Positions 1 through 30,000 of a stretch of 64,000 bases of DNA are shown piece by piece. The stretch covers positions 813,501-877,500 of the forward strand of contig NC_080698.1 in the NCBI RefSeq assembly GCF_030445035.2. Direction: 5' to 3'. Source of the DNA: Dasypus novemcinctus. Taxonomy: Eukaryota; Chordata; Mammalia; Cingulata; Dasypodidae. The position numbers and the translations under genes are program-made. The stretch's first letter is position 1. The number at the start of each line of letters is the position of its first letter. Under the pieces are notes generated by a model that searched no databases, was not told where the DNA came from, and worked only from the letters and a program-made list of their open reading frames with translations.

Positions 1-175
1 GATGACACAACAAAAAAGAGACAGGTTCCCGTGCCACCTGACAATAATGCAAGCAGACACAGAAGAACACACAGTGAACGGACACAGAGAACAAACTGCA
101 GGGGTCGGGGGGGAGGGGAGAGAAATAAATAAAACAAATCTTTAAAAAGAAAAACAAACAAACAAAACTCCATCA
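1..175 (+). repeat. DAS-SINE tail, cut by window edge
   Basis: Matches the 3' part of the full SINE at 50806-51222: GATGACACAACAAAAAAGAG, then GCAAGCAGACACAGAAGA, GGACACAGAGA, a G-rich run and an A-rich tail. The tRNA-like head lies left of the window. Confidence 0.85.
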
Positions 176-3100
176 GAAACCCTCAACTCTGTCCTTTGCC
201 AGGCCTTTTATCTGTGAGTCCCCACCCACCAAGGGGTAGGGACTCAATGCCCTAATCATAACTCAATCATGCCCAGGTACAGACCAGGTTACAAACATAA
301 TCCAGTATCTATTTTTGGAATTCATAACCACATCAAACTGCTGCAGAAGCCCAGTGTAGTCAGTTACTCGTTGTTTTGGACTCGAGGTGGTTCAGTTAGC
401 TTTGTCCAGGATTGGATGAGATCACCTGGTCTTCGTGGGTCTGCCCTTACAGAGAGGCTGTGTGCAAGAGATTTCCAGAAGGGGCTGTGTGCCTGGAAGA
501 TGTTCTAAAGCTTGGCATATCTACTCCACTGTTTGCCTGGTTTTCTATATGTACAGTTGTGAATGTGCTTCTACCTAAGGCCATTTAAAGGCCATATCTA
601 CAGCTACAAATGCGCTTTCCTAAAGACAGCTGCACTTACTGTAAACACAGACAGTGACATGGCAGTACTTTATAAGCTGTCTATCTGTCTTGGATTGCAT
701 AATTACGCAGATACCCGTCCTGTCCTAGTTTTGACACAATCCGTTTTCCTTATTGGCTCCTGTAAACTAAATGTAAATTTAATCACCATCAACACAGCTT
801 ATTTACATTAGTGAGCTGATGAATGAAATAACTATAATCAATGTTCATTTAGGAAAAGGAAGAGAGGAGAAAAGAAATCTACTTGCTGATCTTAAACTCT
901 TGTGTTATGAGAGAGACAGTGTTCAGGCATTGGTTACTGGACCAGAGTATATATTGCATCCTGCAGAATTGCCCAAGCTTGTAATGTTAGGTCTCCAGGG
1001 TGTTGTAAGTCAAGGGCTTTAGTAAGGTCCTAGGCCAGTGAATCCACGGATGTCAGCCTGTTGCCTCACTTCCTTTGTTGTAGAGGAAGATCCTCATTTA
1101 GCAGATCTTACTATTTGAGGTTCCGCCCAAGGAATCCTGCCTGTGAAGAGTTCCGTCACCACTGCAAGTTGTTTTGATTTGGTCCTGGAGATTACTGGGC
1201 AGAGCCGCCTGTCTTTTCATCCATTGTACTCAGGCAATTGCTGGAGGAGCTGGGACAGCCTACTATCTTAATTTGAATCAGCCGTGTCCTCAAGTGTCAC
1301 TCACGGGATTTTTCTGGTAATATAAGTCCTGCTGAACCAAACTTACAGGTCCAGGGGTCTCAGCACCAGGCTGCTCCTTGCCCCTGACTTACCTTTCCCA
1401 TTTGACTACTCTCTCAGCAGTTGTAGCTGTATATGAGTGACCATCCCAGAAACACTCCTTTTGGAGAGTGGCAGCTTAGCTCCAAGTTACTGGCGCCTCT
1501 CCTCTCCAGTCACAAGGACACACAGAGCACCCGATCAGGGCTGCGGACCCTGAGCCCTCAGTCTGATTTAGAAGAACCATGTGGGACATTCTGTCTAGTC
1601 CAGAAGCCACCTTACAGTGGGGAAGACGTTGCGTTTATCCCCTGGGAGGGGGCAGAGCCATGGGGAATGTTCTGATGACTCCTCAAGCCCCTACAAAATA
1701 TCAGTCGCTAGAATTCCTACAAAATGGAACATTGTTCAACCATACTACCAAATACTATAAAGGATTTAGCCAAAATTGTCCTTCAGAAGTGACTGCGCTC
1801 TGCGGGGGCTTGCTCTCAGCAGTCTGGCATCCTGCCTCCCTTGGAGACCGTCCTGTGCTCTTGTTAGGGTTGATGCCACTCTGCTCCCCCTGCTGCCCGC
1901 AGCTCCGCGCAGGTCTGGCGTGGGACTGCTCCCTTCCCGTTGCCGGTTGCCCGGGTTTTGAAGACTGCGCGCTCGTTATCTTCACTGTCCTTTCCAGTCC
2001 CTTTAGTTGTGCACTGACTGCCAGCTGCCGAGCCTCCCAAAGCCCTTCCCCCTGAATGCATGGCCCAGGGTCTAAGGGATGGAAGCTCGCTATAGCCTTG
2101 ACCCCAGAGCAGCATCTTTTCCTGAAGTTTCGTGTTTTGTGCCCTCCTTGGCCCCTGTCCCGTCAGACTGCCACATCTGTCCCACACAACTTGCTAAAGG
2201 TCTGCTTGTGACATTAGTCCTGACAGTGCTCTGTTGGTTGGTCTCTTGGTCACCTTGTGAACAGGTTGTTGTTGGTGATGAAGGCTATGATGCTCTCGGA
2301 GCTTGCAGGGGAGTCTCCGGAGCATCGGACTCCACTGCCCAGGCGCTGCAGGCCCTGGGAGCCACCAGGCCCCGCGTCCTCAGCCCCGCAGGCCCCAACT
2401 CCTAGCTCTCCTTTGACACTCTTTCCCACCTTAATTTCATACTCCAGCACCAGCAGTTGCTTCCTTCTTGGGCCTTTTTTTCCCCCTCAGAGAAATAGTT
2501 TTTATCCTCTCCTGCAAGTCACCACAGTAGCTAGTAAAGAGCACCAGGCTTGCTGAGAGCAGATGGGACGTGGCCGATTCAGCCATTTCTTTCAGCCTAA
2601 TTTGTGGGCCCAGCCTTAAATTCTTTATGTAGTTGGCTCTTCTGAGCCTTGAGAAACTGTCAGAATTGCTAGTGTTAACTCTGAATGCTGAGGATCCACG
2701 TTTTATATTAATTATTGCTGACCCTGAGGCTCATGTGGCCAGTGGCCAGGCCACAGGCTGTAAGTGGTAGGTGAGCATGAGATACTCTTTGTTCTCACTC
2801 TGACAAGTAGATGCCAAGACAGCCGGCAGGCCCCCAGGGACCCGGCGCGGGGGGCGCAGGGCGGAAGGGTGGCCCAGGGTCGGGAGGCTTTTGGGCCCGG
2901 GCAGTGCCCGTCAGACTTGGTGTGCATCAGTCAGCTGGGAGCCTGTCCAAACACAGGCTGCTGGAGTGAGACCTGAGAAGTCGTATTGTTGGCAAGGTCC
3001 CAGGTGATGCTGGTGCTGCAGGGACCACAGGCCTGGTACAGGCTGTTCCAGCTACTTTCAGACTCCATTTCCCTTCGTAGATAATCTGAGCATGATTTGC

Positions 3101-3200
3101 CTGTAGGATTTTTATCATTAATCAGCAGGTAGCCAGGTAGGACGTGAGGAGATACTGTGGCCTTTGGGCCCTTTAGCCCCTGGTCTCAGCTTGTACAAGC
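176..3200. other. WDR48: WDR48 intron, unannotated stretch
   Basis: Intronic DNA between the SINE tail and the minisatellite. I find no WDR48 exon (no match to the preceding WD blade) and no repeat I can name. Confidence 0.6.
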
Positions 3201-3214
3201 CTTTAAGAGAGGGG

Positions 3215-20973
<17,759 letters not shown>

Positions 20974-21438
20974 AGGGCGGCAGGCGCGCCAGGTGTCGTT
21001 CCCTGATCTTCCTCACGGCCCCAAGAGTAGTCCTAGGAAGCCCACTGCGCCCCGCGGGCGCGACTCCTAGCGGCCGATTCCCTTTCCTGAGCGACCGACC
21101 GACCGGGACGTACTTTAGAGCCAGTCTCCACGCGTAGCTGTAGCCCCCAGGCAGCCTGGGCTGCGAGATGTACAGAGGGCGGACGACAGGCCGTGCAGAC
21201 CTTGCCTCCCGCTTTCCTCTCAGAGGACCTTATCTTTGTCCGTTAGCACTTGTTAGAGACGTCAGTCGGGCCACATCTGTCACTGTTTCCACTTTGAACC
21301 CACAAGAGGGCACATTCCATTCATGCAGTGTTTAGGAAGGCTTTTTCCAAGTTTGTCATAAAAAAAATCATTTTCACCATTTAAAGACAGTTTTCATGGG
21401 AATTGCTGTTGCACAATTCAAGAGCCAGCCCGTTTCGT

Positions 21439-21444
21439 AATAAA
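21439..21444 (+). promoter_or_regulatory. WDR48: candidate WDR48 proximal poly(A) signal
   Basis: Canonical AATAAA, 466 bp after the WDR48 stop codon, followed by a T-rich stretch ending about 21471. Confidence 0.6.
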
Positions 21445-22660
21445 TGATTAATACTGGGCTTGTTTTTACTATTGCCTCAGATGTGTTCTTGTAGGAAATC
21501 TGAGATTCCAGGTGTTGGATCGCAGCGTCTGGGCTGCGAGGCCCGAGGATGCCCGGGCGGAGTGGCTGCCACGAGGCGCGCAGCCGTCCACTCGTCCTCC
21601 GCCGCGTCCAGCTTCACTCACGGGCACAGCCAGGTGGCGCCCCGGCAGTCACTCGGGTGAGCGGCCGGACCCTGTCGAAACGGAAGCCCACGAGGAATTT
21701 TAACTTCACCGAATGCTACGAATGCTACCTAAAATGCCCGGTGTCAGCAAGGTATCATGATGAGTTAGTTTGATATTATCACATCCTGAAGTGTATTTGT
21801 TTTTCCAAAGTTTTATATGCAGGTTTTTGTTGTTGTACCTATATCCAGATCTTCTTTTCACTGTTCTTTCTAATAATCTACAGCTTTCATAGTCATTTGA
21901 ATCTTGTACAGAATATAACTTATTGAGAATAAACACTTCAACTTTTGGCAGAAAAAAATACTTTGGATTCTCCCCAAGGTCTCTGTATTTGGAATGGGTC
22001 AGTGGCCTGCCCTGTAAAGCCGCCAGACAAGCCTCCTGTGTGAAGCCAGAAGCACAAGTGCCTTTCAAGGGCAGTTTCCCCCGACCGAGCAGCCTGCCCC
22101 GTGCCAGCAGGGCTGGGAGGGCTCTTGTCCTCCAGGCGCGGTGGCCCCAGTGCGGGCGTTGCCGCTGAGACGCTCCGATTGCACGGCTGCTGCTCACTTC
22201 CTTTGGAGTGGGCAGGCCAGCGCCGCCCGCAGCTGAGGACGTGAGCAGAGGCCTGGCCACATCTCTGATGAGCTGAAGTATTCTCTGCCCTCTGGCAGAG
22301 AGCACCCAGCTTTTTTTGTTTTTTTTTTTTTTTTAAGTCCTTTCTATGTATCAGTTGGATACAACAGTGCACTTTTGGTGCACATTTTTTAGCAATAGTT
22401 GTGAATTAATGGAGAAAAAAATCAAACATTTACCAGCTCAGTGTGTTTGCACCAGACCCTTGAACTAGAGGAACGGGTTTTACTGGGTAATTCTGCCCTC
22501 TGCTGAGCCTCGAGGGGTGGCTGCACCCCCTTCCCGCCACAGATCTGACCCCCAGCATGGTTCTACTTTTTCTTCCCATCAAACTAGTTATTCAGTTTCC
22601 AGAGAATTTGACAGCCTGTAATGCCAAAAGGATAAAAAGCTGTGTTTCTCAGTTGTACAG

Positions 22661-22666
22661 AATAAA
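22661..22666 (+). promoter_or_regulatory. WDR48: candidate WDR48 distal poly(A) signal
   Basis: AATAAA on the plus strand about 1.7 kb after the stop, at the switch from AT-rich to GC-rich sequence. It faces an AATAAA on the opposite strand 36 bp away. Confidence 0.4.
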
Positions 22667-22701
22667 GGCTTTCGTTAAAATATTTCAGAGCGTAGTACAC
22701 A

Positions 22702-22707
22702 TTTATT
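22702..22707 (-). promoter_or_regulatory. GORASP1: candidate GORASP1 poly(A) signal
   Basis: TTTATT on the plus strand reads AATAAA on the minus strand, about 1.1 kb downstream of the GORASP1 stop. It is the first canonical signal I see in that direction. Confidence 0.45.
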
Positions 22708-22710
22708 TTT

Positions 22711-23848
22711 CTCATTTGTCATTTTCCTTAATAGCAGGTTAAAGAGAACATTAAGAAACCTGATTTTGTGTTCACCCTTGATTATCACTGATGCCCGTTT
22801 TATCCCCCGTTTACCAGGAGGTCAGGGGAGTAAAAGCCGAGAACCACAACCCGTGGTGAAGGCAACTTTGGGTCTGACCGAGCAACAGGCAGAGCGACGG
22901 CGCTGTGGGCCCTGCTTCCTGCACGGGGCCTGCTCCAGTCGGGAACCCGGCACACAGCCGCGCTGCTCCGCAGGCCACAGGGACTTAGCTCATGGCAGCC
23001 GCGTGTGAAGCCCGGTCGCCTGCTCCCCCAGGGCCTGCCTTCGCAGTGCCCGGCCTGCACCTGAGTGCCCTGCGCAGCAGTCGTCGTCCTCGGGCCTCCC
23101 GTGAACCGACCGTGCCCCACCAAGCCCTGCAGGTGGACTCAGGTGTGCTCAGGCTGGACGGGGAGGCTCGGGGCTGCTTTTGTGGTCGCTGGCGGGTGCG
23201 TGGGCAGGCGAGGGGCCCCGGGCGAGGCAGCAGAGGGCTGCGGTGGTGAGGGCAGGGCTTGGGGAGGCCGAGCAGGGAGCCCGCCTGAGCCGCACAGGCA
23301 CTCTTGGGGGGCACCGACGGGGGGCCTTACCCACCGGCCCTGCCTGGGCCCCACGCCCACCTCCAGGTGGGGGCTGTGCGACTCGGCTGGACCGGCCGGG
23401 AGCAGGCCTGGCACGGCTGGTGGGCACGGTTCTTCACTGTGCAAGTCGGGCACGCAGGGCTGGGCGTTGGGGGAGCACGGCCCCCCGGCCCTGGCTGCCA
23501 CGTGGCCGCGTGGTGAGCGCAGTCGAGAGCACCACAGAGGGGTGGGGGCTCCCCAGGGCTGGCTGGGCGGGAAGAGGCTGCGCGCTCCATGAGGCGACTG
23601 GGGGGGCATGGTCCCCACGTCCTCCCGCCAGGCCCTGCTCCTCCCCCGGGCCCCCCGAGCAGCCCAGAAGCCTTTCCTCTTCGATCCAGCTCCGGTAACG
23701 TGTGTAATCCGAGGCGCTCTCCCAGCCCTCCAGCACCCCAAAAGTCCTTGTTTGAGGCCCCAGACTGCCCAGTTCCTCAAAGCCAAGACCACGGGCAGAA
23801 TAAACGCTGGGGGCTGTCTCCGGAGACCCCCAGGTCCCTGCACGTCAC
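22711..23848 (-). other. GORASP1: probable GORASP1 3' UTR
   Basis: GC-rich sequence between the GORASP1 stop codon and the first minus-strand AATAAA. It has several long open frames on both strands, as expected from GC-rich sequence, but no recognisable exon. Confidence 0.5.
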
Positions 23849-24081
23849 TCAGGGCGTCGAGCCGAGGGCTGGGCCAGCGTGTTCCTGGGGGCTGGCCGGC
23901 TCGACCAGCTCGGGGCCGAGGTCCTCCGTGCTGGCCGGGTCCTCGGCCTGCGCCTCCAGCAGCTGGGCGGACAGCCCGTCTTCCGGGGAGGCGGCCGAGG
24001 TGAGGCTGTCGGGCAGCGTCAGCCGGGGCAGGGGGTCCAAGAAGGAGACCTCAAGCTCCGACCCCGACCATGTGGCCTCGC
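23849..24081 (-). CDS. GORASP1: GORASP1 terminal coding exon
   Basis: Residues 342-418 and TGA at 23849-23851. It begins [16 protein letters not shown]. The conserved block [19 protein letters not shown] is followed by a divergent C-terminus ending GPALGSTP. About nine residues present in human after SFLD are absent here. Confidence 0.95.
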
Positions 24082-27000
24082 CTGGAACAGAGCACGGGGC
24101 TGCGGGGGCTGCAGGCCAGGGGGACGGGGCATGCGAGCGCCCAGCCGAGACGGGGGGCTGCCCCCACGACCGCCCTCCCCCCCACTCACCAGCCCGCTCA
24201 TGAGACCCGGAGCTGGAGCCGGCGTCTTCTGGGCCGGAGGCCGCGGCAGCTGTGGAGGTCGGCTCTGTGGAAGGGGGCAGGCCGGGCCAGACGCTGATGC
24301 TGCTGCCGTCCAGGAAGGAGACGCCCGACACGTCCAGGAAGCCTGGGGAAGGCGCCGGGGCTTTGCTGGACAAAATCCCAACTGCGAAGGGTCCAGTCCC
24401 GGGGCTCCCCGCAGGCCCCGGGTATCAGACTCTGAGGCAAGAAGGGCCTAGGCAGGGGCCAGACCCCTCCGTCCCCACTTTGCTGTGGCCTTTCGCCGGC
24501 TGCCTCTTCTGGACTGGGCCCCCCCCCCATGCCCCGACAAACACCGGCAACCCCCGGCGTCCGCAGGAAGAGGCTGTGAGCCTGGGGCCCACGGGAGCCC
24601 CGAGGGGAGCTGCCTCGGCCTCTCCGGGCCTGCCCGGTACCTGGGTCCATGACTCGCTGCACTGGAGGCGGGGGCTGGAGAGCAGACCCCATGGAGCACG
24701 GAAGCCCCCCGAGGTCTGGAGCGCTGCGGCTGGGAGTCCCGGGCTCAGGGAGCGGCTCCTCCATGGAAGAGTCAGGGGCTTGCAGCAGGGCCTGGGGCAG
24801 GCAGGGGGTCAGGACAGGGCCCTGGAGCACAGCCCACCCTCCCACTCTGCTTGGAGTAAGGAGATGGCCTCAGGGAGTGCCCTTCCTTCCACGGCACGGT
24901 GAGCCCCGAGTCCCTGAGCGAGAGCTGCCTCAGGCGCCCGGGAAGCCCCAGTGCCCACCTGGCCTAGCCTGTCACTGCTGCCCAGCCCTGAGGGCCCTGA
25001 GAAAGGAGCCCGGAGGCCAGAGCCCAGGCGCGGCCAGTGCAGAGAGCACTCAGGGCCCTGCTCAGCGCCAGGGCGTGCGCCCACGCTCCAGCTCCCGGCC
25101 CTGCCTGACCACACGTCCTGAAGCAGGACAAGGCTGTACCCGCCCCAAGCCTCAGCCTCCCACTCGCGAAATGAGGAGCCACAGCTGCTGCCCCATCTCC
25201 ACCCTCACCCCCAGGCCCGAGGGCTGGGACAGCCCCCAGAAGCACATGGACTCCTGGCCGGCAGGACCCATGCCCACAGCCCCCTTCCCTCCGCTGCCAG
25301 GGCCCCCAGGTACCTCCATGTAGTCGTCCTGGCTGGAGACCATCTCTGGGCCAAGAAAAGGAGAATCTGGGGGCGTGGGTGCTGGTGGCAGGCCGCCAGC
25401 CGGCCTCTTGTGGCTGGGGGACTGGGTCGGGATCCGGTGCAAGTAGCCATAGCCGATGCCGCACCCCAGGCTGCCGAAGGCCAGAGCGCGCTCCAGGGGC
25501 TGTCCCCTGCCCACCTCCTGGACCAGCGCCAGCCTCAGACCCCTGCAGCCAGAGCCCAGCCTCCACCCCACACGGGACCCCTGGGTCCATGCCCAGCGGT
25601 CAGCCGCACCCACCTGGCCCTGCAGCCCCGACCCCAGGAAGTACCTGCCCTCGCCACCCCAGGCTGCGTTGGGAGTGACGGTCACTTCCCGGCAGGTGTC
25701 AGACTCGGAGTTATAGACCATCAGCTTCAGGGGCCTCCCCTCGTGGGACTCGATGAGCGTGAAGAAGTCCTCAGACTACGGGAGACACGGGACCCGCGCC
25801 TGCCCTCAGCACTGGCGTCGGAAGCCTCCACAAAGCAAGACACCACCTCCCGTGCCAGTCACAGCCCGCCCAGGGGCCCGGGGGGCCAGCCAAGCTCCTC
25901 ACCTCCTGCAGGATCTGGTCTGAGCCAACCACAAAGTCCGTGTAGGGGTGGAGGCCGGCGAGGGCGGCTGGCGAGGCCGGCTCCACGTCCTGGAAGAATC
26001 CTGACCTGTCGTCGGGTTCCTGGGCGCTGCCGCTCCCAGCTTCCGTCCACAGGCCCTGACCACTGCGCCATCCCCTCCCCGCCTGCCCCAGGCCCCCAGC
26101 CGGCCCAGCGGAGGCAGTGCCACGTGGCTCAGCGCACTGAGCTCTGGCCTGACTCCCTGGGCTCAGTGCCGGGTTCAACGGCCAGTCATGTGGCTGCGGA
26201 CAAATGTCTTAACCTTTCCTGGTCTCGTTTCCCCGTAAGTGAAAGCGAGACGCGCTGCCTCCACTCTTAGAGCTGCTGAGATTAAAGGCCTAACTGCACT
26301 GCTGTTACAGCGGCAGGCATGCGGCTGAAGGCCCCTGAGCACAGGTGGGCGATGCGGGCTGGGACCGGGATCTCCTTCCCTCGGAAAGCACTACCTCTCC
26401 CAGTCTCCCTGTCTTCCTGGGCACTGCACCTCCACTTCACTCCTGAGCAAACTGAGGTAGGGTGAGAAGGTTGAGAAACTCGGCCAAACTCCCTCAAAAG
26501 ATAAGCTTAGAGGTGGCTCCAAGAGCGGAGGCTCGAGACGCGCCTGCCAGCCCCAGCTCAGGGCACCCCGTCCCCGAGCCGAGCCCCTGGCACGGCTGGG
26601 AGCGTCGGCGTCACGGGTGCGCACCTGCCCGTGAGCAGACAAACAGGACAAGTCAGCCCCGGGGTTCGAGACGGCGCCGACTAACCCTGTCCCACACCGT
26701 ACAGGACAAGCTGGACATCTGGCAGCACCAGCCCCAGCCCCAGCGTCCAGCACAACAAGCCACCTCCTCCAGGAAGAAGTCACCGTGCAAGGACATAAGA
26801 AACCAGAACGTGGCCAAATCCCACCCTGAAAGGGCAGGGAGTGCCCACCTGCTGCCGCCCAGAGGCGGGACGCCAGAAGGGGTTCCTTCAGTCTAGTGAG
26901 CCCCGCCCCGAACCTGGCCTCTCCCCCATTCCTGCACGGACCCTGCCCCACAGCCCTGGCCCCACCCACAGGCCCGGCCCCTCCCACAAGCCTGGCCCCT

Positions 27001-30000
27001 CCCACAAGCCTGGCCCCACCCCCACGACCTGGTCCCATTCCTGCGCTGACCCCGCCCCGCAGCCCTGGCCCCGCCCACAGGCCCAGCCCCTCCCACAAGC
27101 CTGGCCCCACCCCCGCAGTCCTGGCCCCGCCCACACGACCCCACAGCCCTGGCCCCGCCCCCAGGGCCAGGTCCCTTTCCTGCGCTGGCCCCGCCCCACA
27201 GCCCTGGCCCCGCCCCCGCCCGCAGGCCCCGCCCCACTCACCAGCACGTGCCACACGTGCTCGCTGGCCCTGCGGAAGCTGCAGAAGCGCACGCTGGCCC
27301 CCAGCAGGCCCGGGCCGCCCCACAGGCTGCTGGGCACCACCTGCACCTCGCGCACCTTCATGGTCTTCGTGCTGAACACCTCCAGCTTCACGGGCTTCTC
27401 CACGTTGGCCTTCAGCAGCGCCTTCAGCGTGTCGTTCTCCTTGTTCTGCGGGGGCAGCCGGGCTGACTCCCAGCCCCCGCACCCCAGCCAGGCCCCCGCA
27501 GAGGTCTGGGCCGGAGAAGGGGCAAGGGTGGCCAGCAGCCCCCGCAGGGCCTGGTGCAGGGGTGGGCCAGGGCAGTGGCTGGCCTGCAGCTGCGGGGACC
27601 CAGGCCCTGCCGCACCGGCCTCCCACAGCCCCTGAAACAGCACAGCAAGCGCGTCTGCGCGCCTCCGGCCCCAGGAGGCAGTCCCCTTAGGCCTCATGCC
27701 CACCCTCCCAGACCCCAGAGCCCCAGCGGCCAGAGGCGGCCCTGGGGAGGGGGAAGGGTGGTGGGAGCAGGGCTGGGCCCGCCGTGGGGCAGCGGACACC
27801 CAGGGCACGGGGGGGTCAGGCCAGGGAGCCTCACCAGCCTCGAGTGCCCGATGGTGATGATGAAGTCAAAGTAGGGCTCCAGGCCTGCCCGCTGGGCCGG
27901 GGAGTTCTCCTGCACCTGTCCCAGGGCAGAGGCGTCACTGCACCAGCCCCGTGACTCCAAGACCCCACCCTCAATTCCAGACACCACTCCCCCTGCCCCA
28001 ACAAGGGCACGCCCTGGCATGAACGTTCCGACACTGTCAAGGTTACTCCAACCCCCTGCTTGCTGCCTTTTTTTTTTTTAACTTTTGTTTTGTTAAAATG
28101 ACTTTTTATTGTTTGTTTAAGATTTTTTTTTTATTCCCCCCCTTGTCTGCTCTCTGCATCCATTCGCCGTGTGTTCTTCTGTGACAGCTTCTATCCTTAT
28201 CAGCAGCACCGGGAATCTGTGTTTCTTTTTGTTGCGTCATCTTGCTGTGTCAGTTCTCCGTGTGTGCAGCGCCACTCCTGGGCAGGCTGCACTTTTTTTC
28301 GCACTGAGCGGCTGGCTCTCCTTACGGGGCGCACTCTTGCACATGGGGCTCCCCTACACGGGGGACACCCCTGCGTGGCAGGGCACTCCTTGTGTGCATC
28401 AGCACTGCACATGGACCAGCTCCACACGGGTCAAGGAGGCCCAGGGTTTGAACCGCGGACCTCCCATGTGGTAGATGGACGCCCTAACCACTGGGCCAAG
28501 TCCGTTTTCCTTGCTGCCTTCTTAAGCACACGCTTTTCTCCTTCCCATTCATGATCACGGATGCTTCCCGAGGTGCCTGATGAGAAGCACAGGGCAGCCC
28601 CTAGCAGGGAAGGCAGGGTGGTACAGGCCTGTGGGGTGCTGCCCCCAGAGGGCTGGGCTGAGCCAGGTGGAAAGCAAAAAGGTTTCCCAGAAAGGTGTAT
28701 GCATGGACGGGGGGCCCCAGGACGGATAGAGCCAGACACAGGCAGTGGGAAGGCAGCCAGTGGCCAGATCCCGGAGGGGCCCAGCACCCTGGGGCCATAA
28801 CAGCCAGGCTCGGTCCAGCAGGCAGTAGGAGCTACTGGGGAGTGGTGGCCGAAGGCACCAGAGCCCGGGGGCAGGAAGGGGTCTAGCCTTCCAGGGATCC
28901 TGGAGCGCAGTGCCAAGTCCCTGCAGCCTGCATGTGGACAAGGAGCAGGGAGCACGCCCTGGCTCGTGTGCCCCTCCAGCCTCAGGACTGGGCTCCACTC
29001 CCATCCCGGGCAGCTCTGAGCATGCTGCCTGCCCTGCCCGGGACCCCTGAGCTCTCTGCTGTCTCCAAAAGCTCAACAAGTCCTGCCTTCCGCCTGTGTG
29101 GGAAGCCACAGGCTCCACTGAGAGTCGGGCTGGGACAACGAGGCCTTGGTCCCAGCATCCCCCACCCTGAAATGGGTCCCAGGCCCTCGGGCCTTTGGCT
29201 CTAGGCAGACATCAGCCAGGCTGCAGCCCAAAGGGCACAGGGTTCATGTGGCCCCTGGAGGCAGCTCCTGCCTGGCCTCGGGCTCCCTGTGCGGCCAGAG
29301 GGGTGCAGGGCACCTGCTGAGCTCGAAAAGTCCTGAGCCTCTGGGGCAAGGCCCATGTGTCCCTGGCTTAGGGCTCCCTCTTGGCAGCACCAGCAGCTGA
29401 GCCACCTCCAGCAGCTGCCTGAGTCTCCAACTCCAGCTGCTCTGAGACCCCGAGGCAGAGGAGCCCTGAGCCCTGCCCTCTATCCCTGCAGGGAAAGCTG
29501 GGGTGGGGTCTCCTGACAGCCACATGGCAGTTCATTAGTTCATCAGGGCTAGCTTGGGGAGGGGCTTTTCCCCGCGAGGGCCACTTCCCAGCTAGCCTCC
29601 ACCTCGCTGGCTCCTAAAGCGCAGGCCCCCGGCTACCTGCCTCACATGAGTGAGGCCCAGAGGCTTGGTCCTCCCCCAGCCCTCCCGTCTCCTGCGGCCT
29701 TTTCCTCTGCCTCGCTGCACTCCACTTCCCCAGCCCTCGGCCCCGAGTCATCGCCCACAATGGCTCCAGGGCTGAACTCCTCTCTGCCCTGCTCCTCCCA
29801 CACCCCACCCTGCAGCCCCACAGCTGCTGCTCTCCTAACTCACCTGCCCGGCTTGCCCCAGCAGGGCACTCAGCGTAACCACAGCAAGGCTTGCAGCCAA
29901 CACTAAAGGGCTGGTTGAGTGCCAGGGGACAGTACCACCTGCTTCACCTACCGCTTAACCTTTTCTTAGCCCCGATTTCCAGAGGACGGTTGGATTTCAG

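Larger units (their letters stand above)
20974..22710 (+). other. WDR48: WDR48 3' UTR and downstream region
   Basis: No coding exon is recognised after the WDR48 stop. AATAAA occurs on the plus strand at 21439-21444, 21928-21933 and 22661-22666, so short and long 3' UTR forms are possible. A T-run lies at about 22313-22335. I cannot tell from sequence alone which poly(A) site dominates. Confidence 0.6.
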
